A stretch of 64,000 bases of DNA. Source: Stratiolaelaps scimitus. Taxonomy: Eukaryota; Arthropoda; Arachnida; Mesostigmata; Laelapidae. The DNA is taken from assembly GCA_019614645.1 (NCBI GenBank), contig JABWDB010000002.1, forward strand, positions 18,079,501 to 18,143,500. The letters are read 5' to 3'. Made by a program: the position numbers and the translations under genes. Shown in pieces: positions 50,601-61,960 of this stretch. The notes beneath the pieces are model-generated. The model was not told the DNA's origin. It was given only the letters and a program-made list of their open reading frames with translations, and searched no databases. The number at the start of each line of letters is the position of its first letter. Positions within the stretch are counted from its first letter, which is position 1.

Positions 50601-51635
50601 GCATGCTCACTTTCTTTATATTGGGCTGGAGCTGCTGCTGCTGCTGCTGAGGCAGCCGTCGGCGGCGGCGGAGTCGTTGTCGTTCTGAATATTTCATTTC
50701 GCATTCCTTTTCAAAGGGCAGAGTATTTCTTCTTGGCCTTGTTGTTGGATGGGCACCCAAATATAAATTACACCTTTGACTTCTTCCTCTCGCTGTGCTG
50801 CTGCTGCTGCTCTAAGTAAGTCACTCAGTCAGAGGCAAAACGAGCCGCTTGCTAGTCAACGCTACCTAGACAGCGGCCGGGATATGGGACGCGCGCCGCG
50901 CTCGGGAATGAGCGGCCGCTTCGTTGCCCCGTCGACCCCGCGACAACGGAGAAATTCACCCTGACACCAGTCGCAACTAACAGCCACTTGGCTCGCGATT
51001 CACTCGCAGTCCTTATCCAGCTGTCTCTATCTGCCCCTGTCCATCTTGCCACCGTTCCCTTGACTCACATGCGCTTATAATGCGCCTCTGTTTAGATTGT
51101 TTGTTGTTGCTTTGCCATCGCCCTGCCGCATTGTAGCTCGTTCAAAGCGATGTGAGCCTACGATTTTCTTTTTCTTCCCTGCTCCACGTCCAGCTAAACT
51201 TTCAGAGTGGACGATGGACGTCTGTCGCGCGCGATGGCCTGGCAGTAGGAACGGCCAGTCGTCCCGTGGTCCCTCGGCGTTTCTTCTCGGACCGGAGCCA
51301 CTTAGTTGCCACTTTGTTGGCTGCATACACCAGCCAGCGGTGGAGAACGTCGCGGTGGAACAGAAAGCGCCAGTTTCTATTCCTTCATTCATTCCTTCCC
51401 ACCAACGTGCTGCTGCGGTCCATAAGTTCGTTTGTCGGTCCCCCGTTTTACCTCACCATCTCTACGTGTTCTTTGACGTATGCTTGAGTTGTGGTGGACA
51501 TTCGACGATGGCAAGCGTACTTCTGCCGTTACCCGCTGTACCGCTTGGCCCATATGAGTTCACGCGGGCCGCTGGCTCCACCGTGTAGTGCGTGTCGGCG
51601 GTATTCAATTCAGTTGAAATACTACGTTATTTTGA
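47675..51635. other. Gene-free, increasingly GC- and trinucleotide-rich DNA
   Basis: It contains (TA)n at about 47861-47874 and 48127-48140, a (GA)n-rich run at 48326-48350 and CTG/CAG-type runs at 49148-49190, 50631-50649 and 50796-50812. ORFs of up to 163 codons (51097-51588, +) have no recognisable domain and an unlikely amino-acid mix. Confidence 0.45.
50631..50649. repeat. (CTG)n microsatellite
   Basis: About six CTG units, followed by a short GGC-rich run. Confidence 0.85.
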
Positions 51636-51639
51636 GCTA

Positions 51640-52245
51640 AGAGATGTCGCATATTGAGGGAAGTTTCAGGAAATATCCTTTTGCATACAGGATTGTCGCT
51701 GTAGTTAATTTGACAGTATGTTTAAGGTCTTACCAGACGAGCCGCTCTCCGTGCGTAGACGTTAGTTATAAGTATGATAATCACAGGGCCTATAGAGCTT
51801 TACGTCGTCTGCGTGGAGTTTGTAAAAGATGTCACTGCGAGTGCTTTTTTAGATCAAGAATGAAGATTCCAGATAGCAACGTGGCCACACAAGAACCTTG
51901 AGGCACACCACAGGGACACCCCGTCGAAGAAACTAGCTTCCCATTAACCTCCACCCTAAATGACCTGTCCATAAGGTAGTTTTCGATCGAAGCAATGCTC
52001 GTAGGGTCAATGCCAATTTTGCCCAGCTTGACCAACAAGCCAGGATGGGAGACTCTATCGAACGCCTTGAAAAAATCGAAGTACACACAGTCAAACTTCT
52101 GGTTAGGATTTATGCGTTTATGCATCGAGTATGCATCTTGTGACCGTATGCGTGCTCTTTTGGTAGCGACCGGCGATCGGCGGCCTTCTTCGCCGACATC
52201 GCCAAGGCCTAAAATCCCATCAAAGGCAATGCCTGTGACAGCGGT
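51640..52245 (-). pseudogene. Decayed non-LTR retrotransposon (LINE) reverse transcriptase fragment
   Basis: On the minus strand the frame 52296-51832 contains RT motif A (FDCVYFDFFKAFDRVSHP) and motif B (GCPCGVPQGSC). The catalytic motif C follows in another frame as FYKLHADDVKLYR (about 51830-51791), where the usual aromatic-ADD reads HADD. A frameshift and an in-frame stop separate B from C. Further degenerate RT-like sequence continues toward 51640. The order and spacing of A, B and C are those of LINE ORF2 reverse transcriptases. The endonuclease and both element ends are missing, so this is a dead fragment. Confidence 0.85.
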
Positions 52246-52299
52246 GCCATCGAATGATGACCTATACTTGCGGCAGGCAGCAACACACGCGCACACACC

Positions 52300-54795
52300 C
52301 AGACAGACTCACCAAGAGACAAGCACTTGGCACACAACAACTACTACTGTGCGTGCGCAAATCGATAATGACTGCGCAGATCATTAGTATTGGAAAGGAG
52401 CAGATACTCTCCGAATATATATATATATATATAATATGTAAGTCTGAACATGACGGAGGCGGTAAAGACCGACCGACTCTGGCTGAGAGGCGGTCACTCG
52501 GAAGCTCACGCGCCGGTCAGCAGCAGCAGCAGCATCAGCCGTGCGTACACCAGCTTGTCTCTCTCTCTCAATCTCCCTCTCTCTCTCCATATATCTATCT
52601 ATCTCTTTATGTGCTGCTCTGGGCGCACATTGTCGCAACGAATATTATTATTAGTGCTGGCTACGCGACCGGCGTCATACCGGCGGCGGCAATAGCCACT
52701 GGCCGACAAGCGCCAGCTGTGGGTCCGAACCGGTCATGGTTCAGAAACAACAACCACAAGAGCAATGGCAGCGGCGACGTTGGCGGTGTCAATGGCGGCA
52801 GCGGCAGCGGCAGCAGTGGTATCAGGCGCGCGCACGCACCGCACCATAGAATCACCTCCGTAAGGTTGTCAGGCTGGAGGCAGTCAGGCGTATACCAACC
52901 GCTATAAGGTGCTGGTTTTCAGCTCGCAGTGAAAAAGCCAATGGAAGACAGTGCATATATATATATATACTGCGCAAAGCCATATATATATATACTGCGT
53001 AAAGCAAGACAAAAATATCGGAAGTAGCAAGATATTATGATTAAGATGAGCATTTCTCGTGTACACATACATAGGGTATCATTGACTGACGTCGGTCAAT
53101 TGATCGAAGAACTATTTAGCTTTCAGTTAGTTCTGTATTTCGCCGCTTTGTGCTTGTGCCAGACCCCTACAACCCAATTTATTCTGATCGAGATTAACGT
53201 CGTTGCTAACGTATGTAGTTCCATATTGAAGCAAAATACAGAACAACAACTTTATTGTTTTGTACTATATTGTGTATATATATTAACAAATTTATTGTAT
53301 TGTACTATAGAGAATGACCAATTTAGGAAAAAACGAACCGAAGAAGTAAAACAGACTTGTTAGTATTGTTAAATTAAATTGCCAAACAATTAGCTACCAT
53401 TCATCAAGCGGCCTTAACGCTTAATGCAGCTATTCCATATTGCCGTGGAATTGGCCGAAACGAACATGAACACATCCTTAATTTCTTGCCCCTATACATG
53501 TCATTACATTATTATGAAGCGTGATAGCGTATGCTGGCCACAACTCGATATAATGACGATATGCATACAGATTTGCTACGATCAGTGTCCACTGATCAAA
53601 TTTACTGACTCAGCTGGCTAGCAGCACTTCAACAGTGCGTTGCTCTTCCCAACTTGAGGTTGTCATTGCTCGATTTTTTTAGGTCTCCTTTCGCACGATG
53701 GTGTCTGTTTTTCAATCTTCAGAATATTCCTACCTCAGACTAGTAGTAGTAGTCAGTGTGCCGTGTATGTCAATCTGTCTCTCTGTGCGTGGATTAGATA
53801 GCGCCGCTGGAGTCGTATAAATTATTCACCATTGACATGATCAGTGATTCGTCATGCTGATCTTAATATTTACGTCTCCTCCCAACAGATCACAGGGAAC
53901 ACAAGTCTCGGAAGACATGTCTATCGGGAGCTGGCATTTCAAACTACGACGAGCGCCATCATTGCTTTGCCGTCGAGCCTCCGCCGACGTGGCGAGTTGC
54001 GGCGACATCGCGCTCGGACTTGCTGTGTGCGTTACGGTGCACCACGGCAGGCAGGCAGCAGCAAGTCTCCGAAATCTTCGGGGACAGACGTCGGATTTCG
54101 TGCTCGATACCGCCATGGTCATCGTTGGCGGCGGCGGCGGCGGCGGCGGCTGCTGGTGGCGGGAAGATTCGTTCGTGTTGCTGCGGCACTGACTAACCCG
54201 ATGCTGATTTAACTGATTTATTACAGAGATACACTACAGAAGATGAATATAGATAATGTAATGAGAGGCCGAAGAAGACGTACATGCACAGCGTCGATTC
54301 GCCCTGATGAATCATATAGATTTTGGTAGAGAAGATGACGAGAGAGCGAGAGAGATCAAGGGGGTTGGGGTGATAGTGCGGTCTCTCGTTAATGGACGAT
54401 GTGTGAACTAAACGCGGTGTTATGCCTTCTATGCGCGTGATTTGTTTTCATGAACTAAACAATTTCTAGCAGTTACTAACGAAGATAATAATGTGGCGCT
54501 TAAACGGCTGTCGAATTTGACTAGTTGGCTGTTTCCGCAGCTTGGTGATGAAGACGTCAAGATTGCAGCGATAAGATATGCGGACCATTCGCCAGCATGG
54601 CCACATTAACTCGTCTCAGAGGTCATATATAACGAGGAATAACAATGTGTGCTGCGAGAATTACGACGTGTTTATATAGGACTAACCATGGATAGGTCTC
54701 GTTTCAATGGCTGGTGCAGAGTTAAGGCGTCTTCAATTTGTAGCAACACATTTATTCATGTCCGAGAAGTAATCTCTGCATTACAAAGAGTCAAA

Positions 54796-54829
<34 letters not shown>

Positions 54830-55578
54830 AAATTTACATACACAGATAAAGACAAAGTTATGAGTATAATTTTCCGTTGTCGTTTGCTGACCCCTGAACT
54901 GTTTGACCTTAATCGCCTTAATACGTGCACTTTTACTCATCGTTAAATCTCGCCATATAGCTCGTTATACCTGTCAACAAAAATAGCATTCGCCACAATA
55001 CAGAAGTTTAACATGAACGCCGTATGTGTCGTGTACACTCAAAGCGTACCCCGGCGTAACAGTCTTTCATGGTCGATTCAATATTTCGAACGATCCCACC
55101 CAGCAGCGTGTGTCACTCTATTGGATGACTGTGTATAGAAATGTGCGCAGGTTTAGAGGACAGTGTAGCTTCCGCTCCCTTCCCTTGTGAGAGTGAGTAA
55201 TCAAGATACCGGACAATCTTTATAGAGGAAATTAGAATTGAATTTAGTGGGACTAGCTATATTATATACGATACAATACACTTTATTTGACATAACAAAC
55301 AAAGGCCTAAATAAGCAATACGTACGTTGAAGTATATAGCATTTTTAACAAAGAGATCACGTTAGTGTCTGCGTCCAGAATAACATCAATCAATTCAGTT
55401 CTAAGTACTATGGATAGTAATACAATATATAGTATTGATTGTGTATAATCTGCGGCATGCAATGCAGTGTGCGTACACATGCGCTGCACAGTTTCTGTAA
55501 AAGGGGAGTTTGGTGGATCTAGCATATTATAGTTTGTGGGCGAGGGACCCAGATCGAATCCCACAGTTCACATGTGAT
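52300..55578. other. Gene-free, repeat-rich stretch
   Basis: It holds (TA)n at 52418-52434 and 54800-54827, CT-rich runs at 52558-52588, a 25-bp (TA)-containing tandem duplication at 52954-53005, a short CAG run at 52519-52532 and a GGC run at about 54127-54150. No ORF has a recognisable domain. Confidence 0.45.
52954..53005. repeat. Tandem duplication with TA core
   Basis: Two copies of a CA(TA)n-CTGCGYAAAGC unit, 52954-52980 and 52981-53005. They differ at one base and in TA number. Confidence 0.85.
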
Positions 55579-55765
55579 GGTCGAGCCCGGTGGCTTGGTG
55601 GTGCATTCGTGGGCGCCTTGCAATCGATCGGAGGAGAGACACGTAGCTGCACGGGTTCGATCCCCACCGTTGCACATTTGCATTTAAAAGGGGTTGTTCG
55701 TCTTGCTAAAAGGCAGTAGCGTGGACGTTCGATGTTGGCTGAGAGTCAGCCCGAGAACGCACGAG
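55579..55765 (+). mobile_element. tRNA-derived SINE, near full length
   Basis: The plus-strand copy starts GGTCGAGCCCGGTGGCTTGG (A-box region) and carries a textbook B box (GGGTTCGATCCCC, 55653-55665). The body includes TTGCACATTTGCATTTAAAA, and the tail hairpin is GGCTGAGAGTCAGCC. It aligns end to end with the minus-strand copy at 43.06-43.25 kb. No clear target-site duplication is visible, so it may be older or its ends imprecise. A second B-box-like sequence (AGATCGAATCCCAC) lies just upstream near 55550-55563. Confidence 0.75.
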
Positions 55766-58144
55766 AGCGACAAATCGACATGAACCATTGGGGGTGGGGG
55801 GAGATGTGGCTACGAGAAAAGGCTGACATAATTTCGAACAACCATAGATATACCACTTTAGCAGAACAGTACAAATTAAGAACGACGATGCGAGTTACCA
55901 AAATTGCTTATTATTAGCCGTGCTGGTCACAGATGTATATGAAGAACGACACCGGTGAATGTTTCCGTTTTGGGACGATTGCTTCCCCTATAGGTCGACG
56001 CAAAGCATTCCCCAATGTCTTGCCTAATCCAGTCATGATGTTAGCATTGTGTGATCCTAAGCATAGATACGGCGATGGGCTCTCCTTAAGCTTAGTTTTT
56101 TTGTCTCGGGGTTTTCGGCAAACAACAGAAATTACCTAGGCGACTGACTACACAGAGAGCTCGTATTTGAGACAGCAATTGGATTCGCCACACGAATCGC
56201 GATGTCACTCACGATTGTCGACCTATAGAAACTGTTCCAATCATTCCAATCAGTGTTTAGGTAGGCAGAGGTAGTCAACTCCCTATATCAGATCTATCGG
56301 AACTGATCGCTCAGCGAAGATCGGATCAGCCGGGTCGTTCATCTGCTCTGGCCGTTGTCGCTGTTGTCATCGTGGCGAGGCGGCGGTGCTCTCGAGGCTC
56401 GCAGAATCTGTTGGTTTTTTTTTCACATCTGCTGTTCCCTGTGAGATTTTCCTATCAGAGAAGCCGTCGAACGAAGGGCAGCATGTGCCTATTTTGCAGG
56501 CCCTATTGTGTTTACGAGAGTCGAGAAATAGCGAGCAAGCGTTAAAACAACCCATGCTTGATTGGATAGGTGGCTCTGTTTCGGGTGTCTCTGCCTTGAG
56601 GACTCCTGGTGATTGTTATTCGGTTCGCCAACACGATTAGCCCATTCGTGAATGACCGATTGCGTCGCTCGTCGGGTGTGTTTATATATTATTGGCGTGC
56701 TCTTGTGTGCGCAGGCGTGCATGTGAAGGTTTGTGCTGCTGGAAGCTAATCGGCAATTTGCTGAAATGGTGCCCGAATATACAGGCAGAGGGCGATAAGA
56801 TTGAGGGGCTGGTCGGAGGAAAACGGGGAATGTCTCTTGGATTTGTTCGACAAAAAAGGCTCCCAAATGAGCGTAGATCCACTGGTAGCATCCGGGTAAA
56901 GTGCTTAGCTCAGCGAGACTACGGCCGAACCTAACAGCTTACGCTATTACACAGGGATATATTACACCGACTGGTCTAGGTGTTGTCATTCGTATACATT
57001 GACAGCCATGTACGCAGAAAATTCGACTTTTGTCGATGATAAGGCAGGTCCAGTTTGTGGACCTGTTTTTGCTACAAACAATATCTTTCTTCTTTCACAC
57101 TCGATTGATAAATGTGAACCAAAATGAGACGTAATCCCACTTGAATTTTTCTCTACAAACAAGCTGACAAGAATAAACACACAGTGACACGATAAAGTTG
57201 ACACCTCACAAACGATGAGTTCCCACCGAAGTCATATTTAGCTTGATGTTAACAACACCAATATTCGTTGTCGTGTTTTGGTTAATCCATAAGCAATAGC
57301 ATCCCTCGACTAATGTGATCAATGCCGTTAGAGCGACGTTTTACGTCGCATATCACAAGGAATAGACAATGAATAGAATAGCTTAGACATTTAGTTTCAT
57401 TAAGAGGTTGTGGGTGTGTACATATACACCACTAATCAGCAATGATCTGCCTTTGTAATATGCTTATCGGTTTTTGTCCCAGATTGTCGCCGTTCATATT
57501 CTGTGTCCCGAAGGAGTTCCCCATTCTACAGGGGACCTAGGTTCCAACGAAAACCCTGTTATTGTTACCGAAGGCGAGGGAACGAACGACTTCAAAATGG
57601 GTCATTTCAACTTACAGAGTTGTTTTGTACTATCACTGGATTTTAAGTTTCGCTGCCCCCTCCCCAAGGCCCAATCAAGCACATAACTATTGGCAACGAT
57701 TCGCTTTTAGTCGACTTAACGTCGACAAATCAGATAGTCAGCCAACCAGCGTGGTTCCATTGTAAGGACGATCTATAAGAAATATCTTCGCCTTCAAATA
57801 TAACCAGAATGACACGTTCTTGGTACAATTGCCATCAGTTGCCAATTGCCATCAGTCGATGATGTTAGCCCAGTATCAGCATTCGTGACAATGAGACGTG
57901 TCGTCCCGACACGTGAATGAACCACCGAATGATGAACGAACTCAGCAACAAGGCAGCCGGCCAACGAGCGAATGAATCGGACCGAATTATATGCCCGTAT
58001 CGCTGCTACATATTATATATATATATATTTGTCGCTACCGCACAAACGAGAACAAGACACATTCCACCTAACGTGCATCTGGCGGCCCTTGATCGCCGTT
58101 TCGATTTCCGTTTTTGCTTTGGTCGACGGCATCCATTGATTCAC

Positions 58145-58185
58145 CAGCAGCAGCAGCAGCAGCAGTAGCAGCAGCACCACCACCA
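58145..58185. repeat. (CAG)n/(CAC)n trinucleotide tract
   Basis: About twelve CAG-like units with one TAG interruption, then CAC/CCA units. Confidence 0.85.
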
Positions 58186-59792
58186 GATCAGATCGGCCCC
58201 TCATTTGGGCCGTTCGGTCAGCCTATTCGCAAGTGCCACTGGCGTCATCAGGATGATGACGATGACAACAACAACAACAACAACGCGATGAAGACGACAA
58301 CAACAACAGCAACTACTACTAACACCGACTGCTACTGGAAGTACTTTTGCGTCTATTACCGTCTGCCACCTTCGGCGTTACATGCTTAGTTAAGGCATAG
58401 TTAGACTCGTAGGGACACACCGCTTGTGTCGGTGTCATTGTATCGTGTGCCGCAGAACTGGGCCCTTGGACAAGGCCGCCTCTGGCAGCGCGTAATAGGG
58501 GCTCTAAGTATGTGAGTAACTAAGAGATAAATAGATTTGTGGCGAGAGGGAGATCCACGACAGCGGGACGACAGACGAGGAGTGAAAGTGGAGGGGTGGT
58601 GGTGGTGTTGGTGCTAAAGGTTAGGGTGTAGCAGGCGTCCAGGCGCTTCAGCGCGGCCGCCAACCGGCGCCTTCTGTAATAGTATGCATCTACATCCGAG
58701 CTGCGATATGCGCTACGCGTCATCAGCGAGCCAGCTGCCGGCGTCATTGTCGCTGCACGAAGAGACCTCCTACGGCAGCAGCAGCAGCAACAGCAGTAGT
58801 AGCACAAGCAAAAAATAAGTGCGATCACAGACACGCGCGCTCATATTGACGTTATTCCCCGCCTCGAAGGCGGGGAAAAAAAAGAGGGTCTCGGCCGCAT
58901 CTCATCCGCTAAAAGAATGCTACTGCTGTTGCTCTGTCGCCTGCCTTCGGGTCGGATCGAGAGTGAGCAGCGAACGAGAGCGGCAGGTAATGCGGCACGC
59001 GTTACAGCAAATACTTATCGTGACTCGCACGAGGAAAAACAGCCAGACATGAACCGAACATGATATCCGAGGCAGGTTGGCAGGCCGGTGAGCCGTGAGC
59101 TGCCTGAACAGCAACAGGGAAAAAGCGACGAAGAGACGGCGGTATCGGCATAAAGCGACGAATTGATGCGGGGATCGCGCTGTCCAGCAGTGGCGACAAT
59201 AGCAACCGCAGCAGCGTCACTAGTAGACAGTAGAGACAAGAGGTCACGATTGTCTTCTGTCGATGGGTTCTGTAAAGGCGTCAAGATGCCAATTTTATAC
59301 CCGTATGTCTATCGACTAATCAATCTACCGATCTATCTGTCTATCTACGAATTTGTTTATTTCATTCCTACGAGAGACACTATTCCCAGTCTAGTGTTGT
59401 CTTCTACTGCCCACAGTGTCTGTGCGATATTCGTGTGTCTACGTAGTTGTGGTGTTGTCTTTCATTTTTATCTCTGTATACCTAATAAAGATGAATATAT
59501 TTATGTATATACGTGTGCAGTGTGTGCGCATGCATACGTGCTTGTACCTGCGTGTATGTCCATCTCTCGATGCCGCATGTAGTTCGGCGGTAGCTCTGAA
59601 CTCCTGTTGTTCTCACTGTTGTTCGTCTTTCCTGTACATCGTTTCGCGTTTCTATTGCGGCGTCGGTTGATCTGAGACGATGGTTCGTCCAGGCCAGATG
59701 AGGGTCGTGACCGCATCGTGAATACTGCTACGTCTATACCGGTGTAGGCACGAAGACGCCGGCAACGTCGTGCTTGCGTTCTCCCACCACTG

Positions 59793-59796
<4 letters not shown>

Positions 59797-59825
<29 letters not shown>
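59797..59825. repeat. (CT)n microsatellite
   Basis: About 14 CT units. Confidence 0.95.
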
Positions 59826-59827
<2 letters not shown>

Positions 59828-61305
59828 AGCACCAACTTCGCCTCCTCCACGCTGCGCCTTGTCTGAGGGCTCTCGCGGCTGTATTTTATTGGCCTGCGAG
59901 AATAGGATGCGGCGGCGCAATGGGCGCCGCCGGGTAACCCTCCTGCTGCCGCAACAACATCTGCTGCCTCCGCCGCAGCCGCCGCCGTCTCTGTTGTCTT
60001 GAATCTGAGTGGCGGGTTAAATGTGCCATGTGACGAGTTATGTAGGTAAAGGCGGCAATAGCTAAAAGGTGGTAGGGCGCAAGGTTCGGGCAGGCGGCGG
60101 CGGCGGCTCATCGGCCCGGTAGCAGCAGCAGTAGCTCGCCCGAACGCCAGCACCCTGGCGCGTTTACCAATGAATAGCGTCGCGGGCCAACGATCTCTGA
60201 GACAACGGCTCGAACTTCTGCCTGGTCCCGACACTGGGTTCTGAGCCCCGTGTTCTCGACAGCAGCAGCAGCAGCAGCATCGACAGCAATAGCAGCAGAA
60301 ACCGCACTGGGAGTCACCATCGTAGCCGCAGCCGCCGTGAGCACTGCAGTCGCTGATATCGGGGTGTCGGCTGATAGTGAGGAGGACGGATGCCTCTTAG
60401 CCAACCAACTGTATCAGGTCAAAGGATTACGACGGTCCTACAGAGGTAGGACCCTCTGTCGGCCAGATGCTGCAGAGATCTGTTCACACGTACATGCGAA
60501 TACTGCCACTCTCTTACATAAGTCACCTGGGCTCACTGTCTCTTCCCCGTGTGGTAGGTGCGCGAAATTTCGCAAGTAAATCGGGTAGCTTTCGCCCTGT
60601 AACATCGAGTGGTGGCAGGCTCACACGGCTCAGAAACGATGACTTGGTCGCAATCGCCACCTTGCAAACGATTTGTCAGCTCGTTTGACCGCTGTGCGTA
60701 AGAACTAGCGTATATAACTCGAGCGCATTTATTTACGGGTGAGCAAAGAAGAGAGAGAGAGAGAGAGAGGCCCCCCCTAGTGACTGGCGCTTGCGAAACT
60801 AAGCCGGTGGTGATAATTATAGGTCGGGTGATTAACTTCGCATTCTGGCTCCTCTAGTGCCGCACACTTGTTTGATGAGGCAGGCTTGGGTCGTTTGTGG
60901 TCGCCTGCATTCGTTTGGTATAATATATCTGATTAAAAGTACTGTCTGAGTAGAACAAGAAGAAAGACACTGTCCACGCTCACCCTATAAACACAAAAGA
61001 AGATGTTGAGACAATCGCGATTGGTTTGAACAACTCGATTTGAACAAGAGTCATAGCCAAAATTAGCGAACAGTAAATTTCCATGAAAACAAGGTGCTCG
61101 CCAACAGATGAAACCGTTTTCGGTCAATGACAATCGACGGACCGCAGTGGCTATTTGGTTACAGCTATTTTTTATTGGGACCGTAGGTTAGGTGTTACAT
61201 AGCCTGGCCTGATTACAAACTACTCAAGGTTGCTGACGGACTACTCAATAGGAAGAGCAGCGTTTAGTTTTTCTTTTGTTTTTTTTTGAGAGAAGAACAT
61301 TTTCT

Positions 61306-61960
61306 TCAAACCCACGAACACCACCGGAGACATTTCAATCTCCATAAAAGTGGGCCGAAGAGTCTAGCCAACGTGTTCAAGTGACAAGTGGGTAGGTACG
61401 TCGCGGGGCCGATTTTGAGCCCCGGCTTAGGTACCAGTACCAGATGCGCGCGTTTCCACTCGGCCGGGTATGTCCCCTCCCGCTTGTTTCGCGATAGCTG
61501 CAAGCCAACGTTTGGCTGGCACGCACACAACCTCTGGGACCCCATGCGGACCAGGGGCCTTCCCAGGTGCCAGGCGGGCTACCACCATCTTGACCCTTTC
61601 TGGGTCACTTCCGGGTTATCCTCAGCCGTGGTGTCCGGATAGGTCTCCCCCTCCCTGGCCGCCTTTGTCGGAAAAAGGTGGAGCACCGCCTCTTTCAGCT
61701 TGTCCCGCGGCAACGCAGGCAGCGGCTCACGAAGTTTGACCAGTACTATGCCGTATAGCCTTCACCATATGTCTCTAGGAATGGACTCGAGTACCTACCT
61801 CCATTTTTCTCCCTTTTACTCTTGATGATGTGGCTGCCTAAGTCCTTCTTTGCTCGCGTCTACTCCTCCTGAAGTCCTTGCATCCTGTCGGCCATGTGGC
61901 CGTCTGCCGTGTAGGTCGCTGTTGGCCAGCCACCACCCTGCACCTTCTGTTCTACAACTG
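61306..61960 (-). pseudogene. Decayed LINE ORF2 fragment (R1/Jockey-like)
   Basis: Read on the minus strand from 61960 down, three frames together resemble the region between endonuclease and reverse transcriptase, and the RT N terminus, of R1/Jockey-type elements. First comes the linker (DLGSHIIKSKREKNGGR, then ETYGEGY). Next is LREPLPALPRDKL with VLHLFP. Then VKMVVARLAPGKAPGPHGVP appears in a second frame. Last is YPAEWKRAHLVLVPKPGLK with ATYLPTCHLNTLARLFG in a third frame. Frameshifts and stops break it and the catalytic part is absent. It is a different fragment from the one at 52 kb, covering a different part of ORF2. Confidence 0.8.

Larger units (their letters stand above)
55766..61305. 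other. Gene-free, trinucleotide-rich belt
   Basis: The belt includes CAG/CAC runs at 58145-58185, ACA-type runs at about 58266-58320, a CAG run at 58778-58797, (CT)n at 59797-59825, GCC/GGC-type runs at 59950-60000, CAG runs at 60260-60298 and (GA)n at 60749-60769. ORFs of 90-166 codons are poly-Ala, poly-Asn or poly-Arg/Glu products of these repeats. I see no domain or confident exon. Such repeat-dense, moderately GC-rich DNA is often found around long 5' leaders of regulatory genes in arthropods, but no such gene is visible here. Confidence 0.4.

Noticed and set aside
51097..51588. 163-codon plus-strand ORF
   Set aside because: No domain, an unusual residue mix and no supporting signals in a repeat-rich region.
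52254..52907. 217-codon plus-strand ORF
   Set aside because: It consists of translated TA, CAG, CT and GGC repeats and has no conserved core.
58114..58389. Poly-Ala/Asp/Asn/Thr ORF that could be a low-complexity exon
   Set aside because: It lacks any unique conserved stretch and clear splice sites. Repeats alone explain the open frame.
59734..60234. 166-codon minus-strand ORF with Ala and Arg/Glu runs
   Set aside because: The runs are translations of GCC and CT microsatellites. No motif remains when they are removed.
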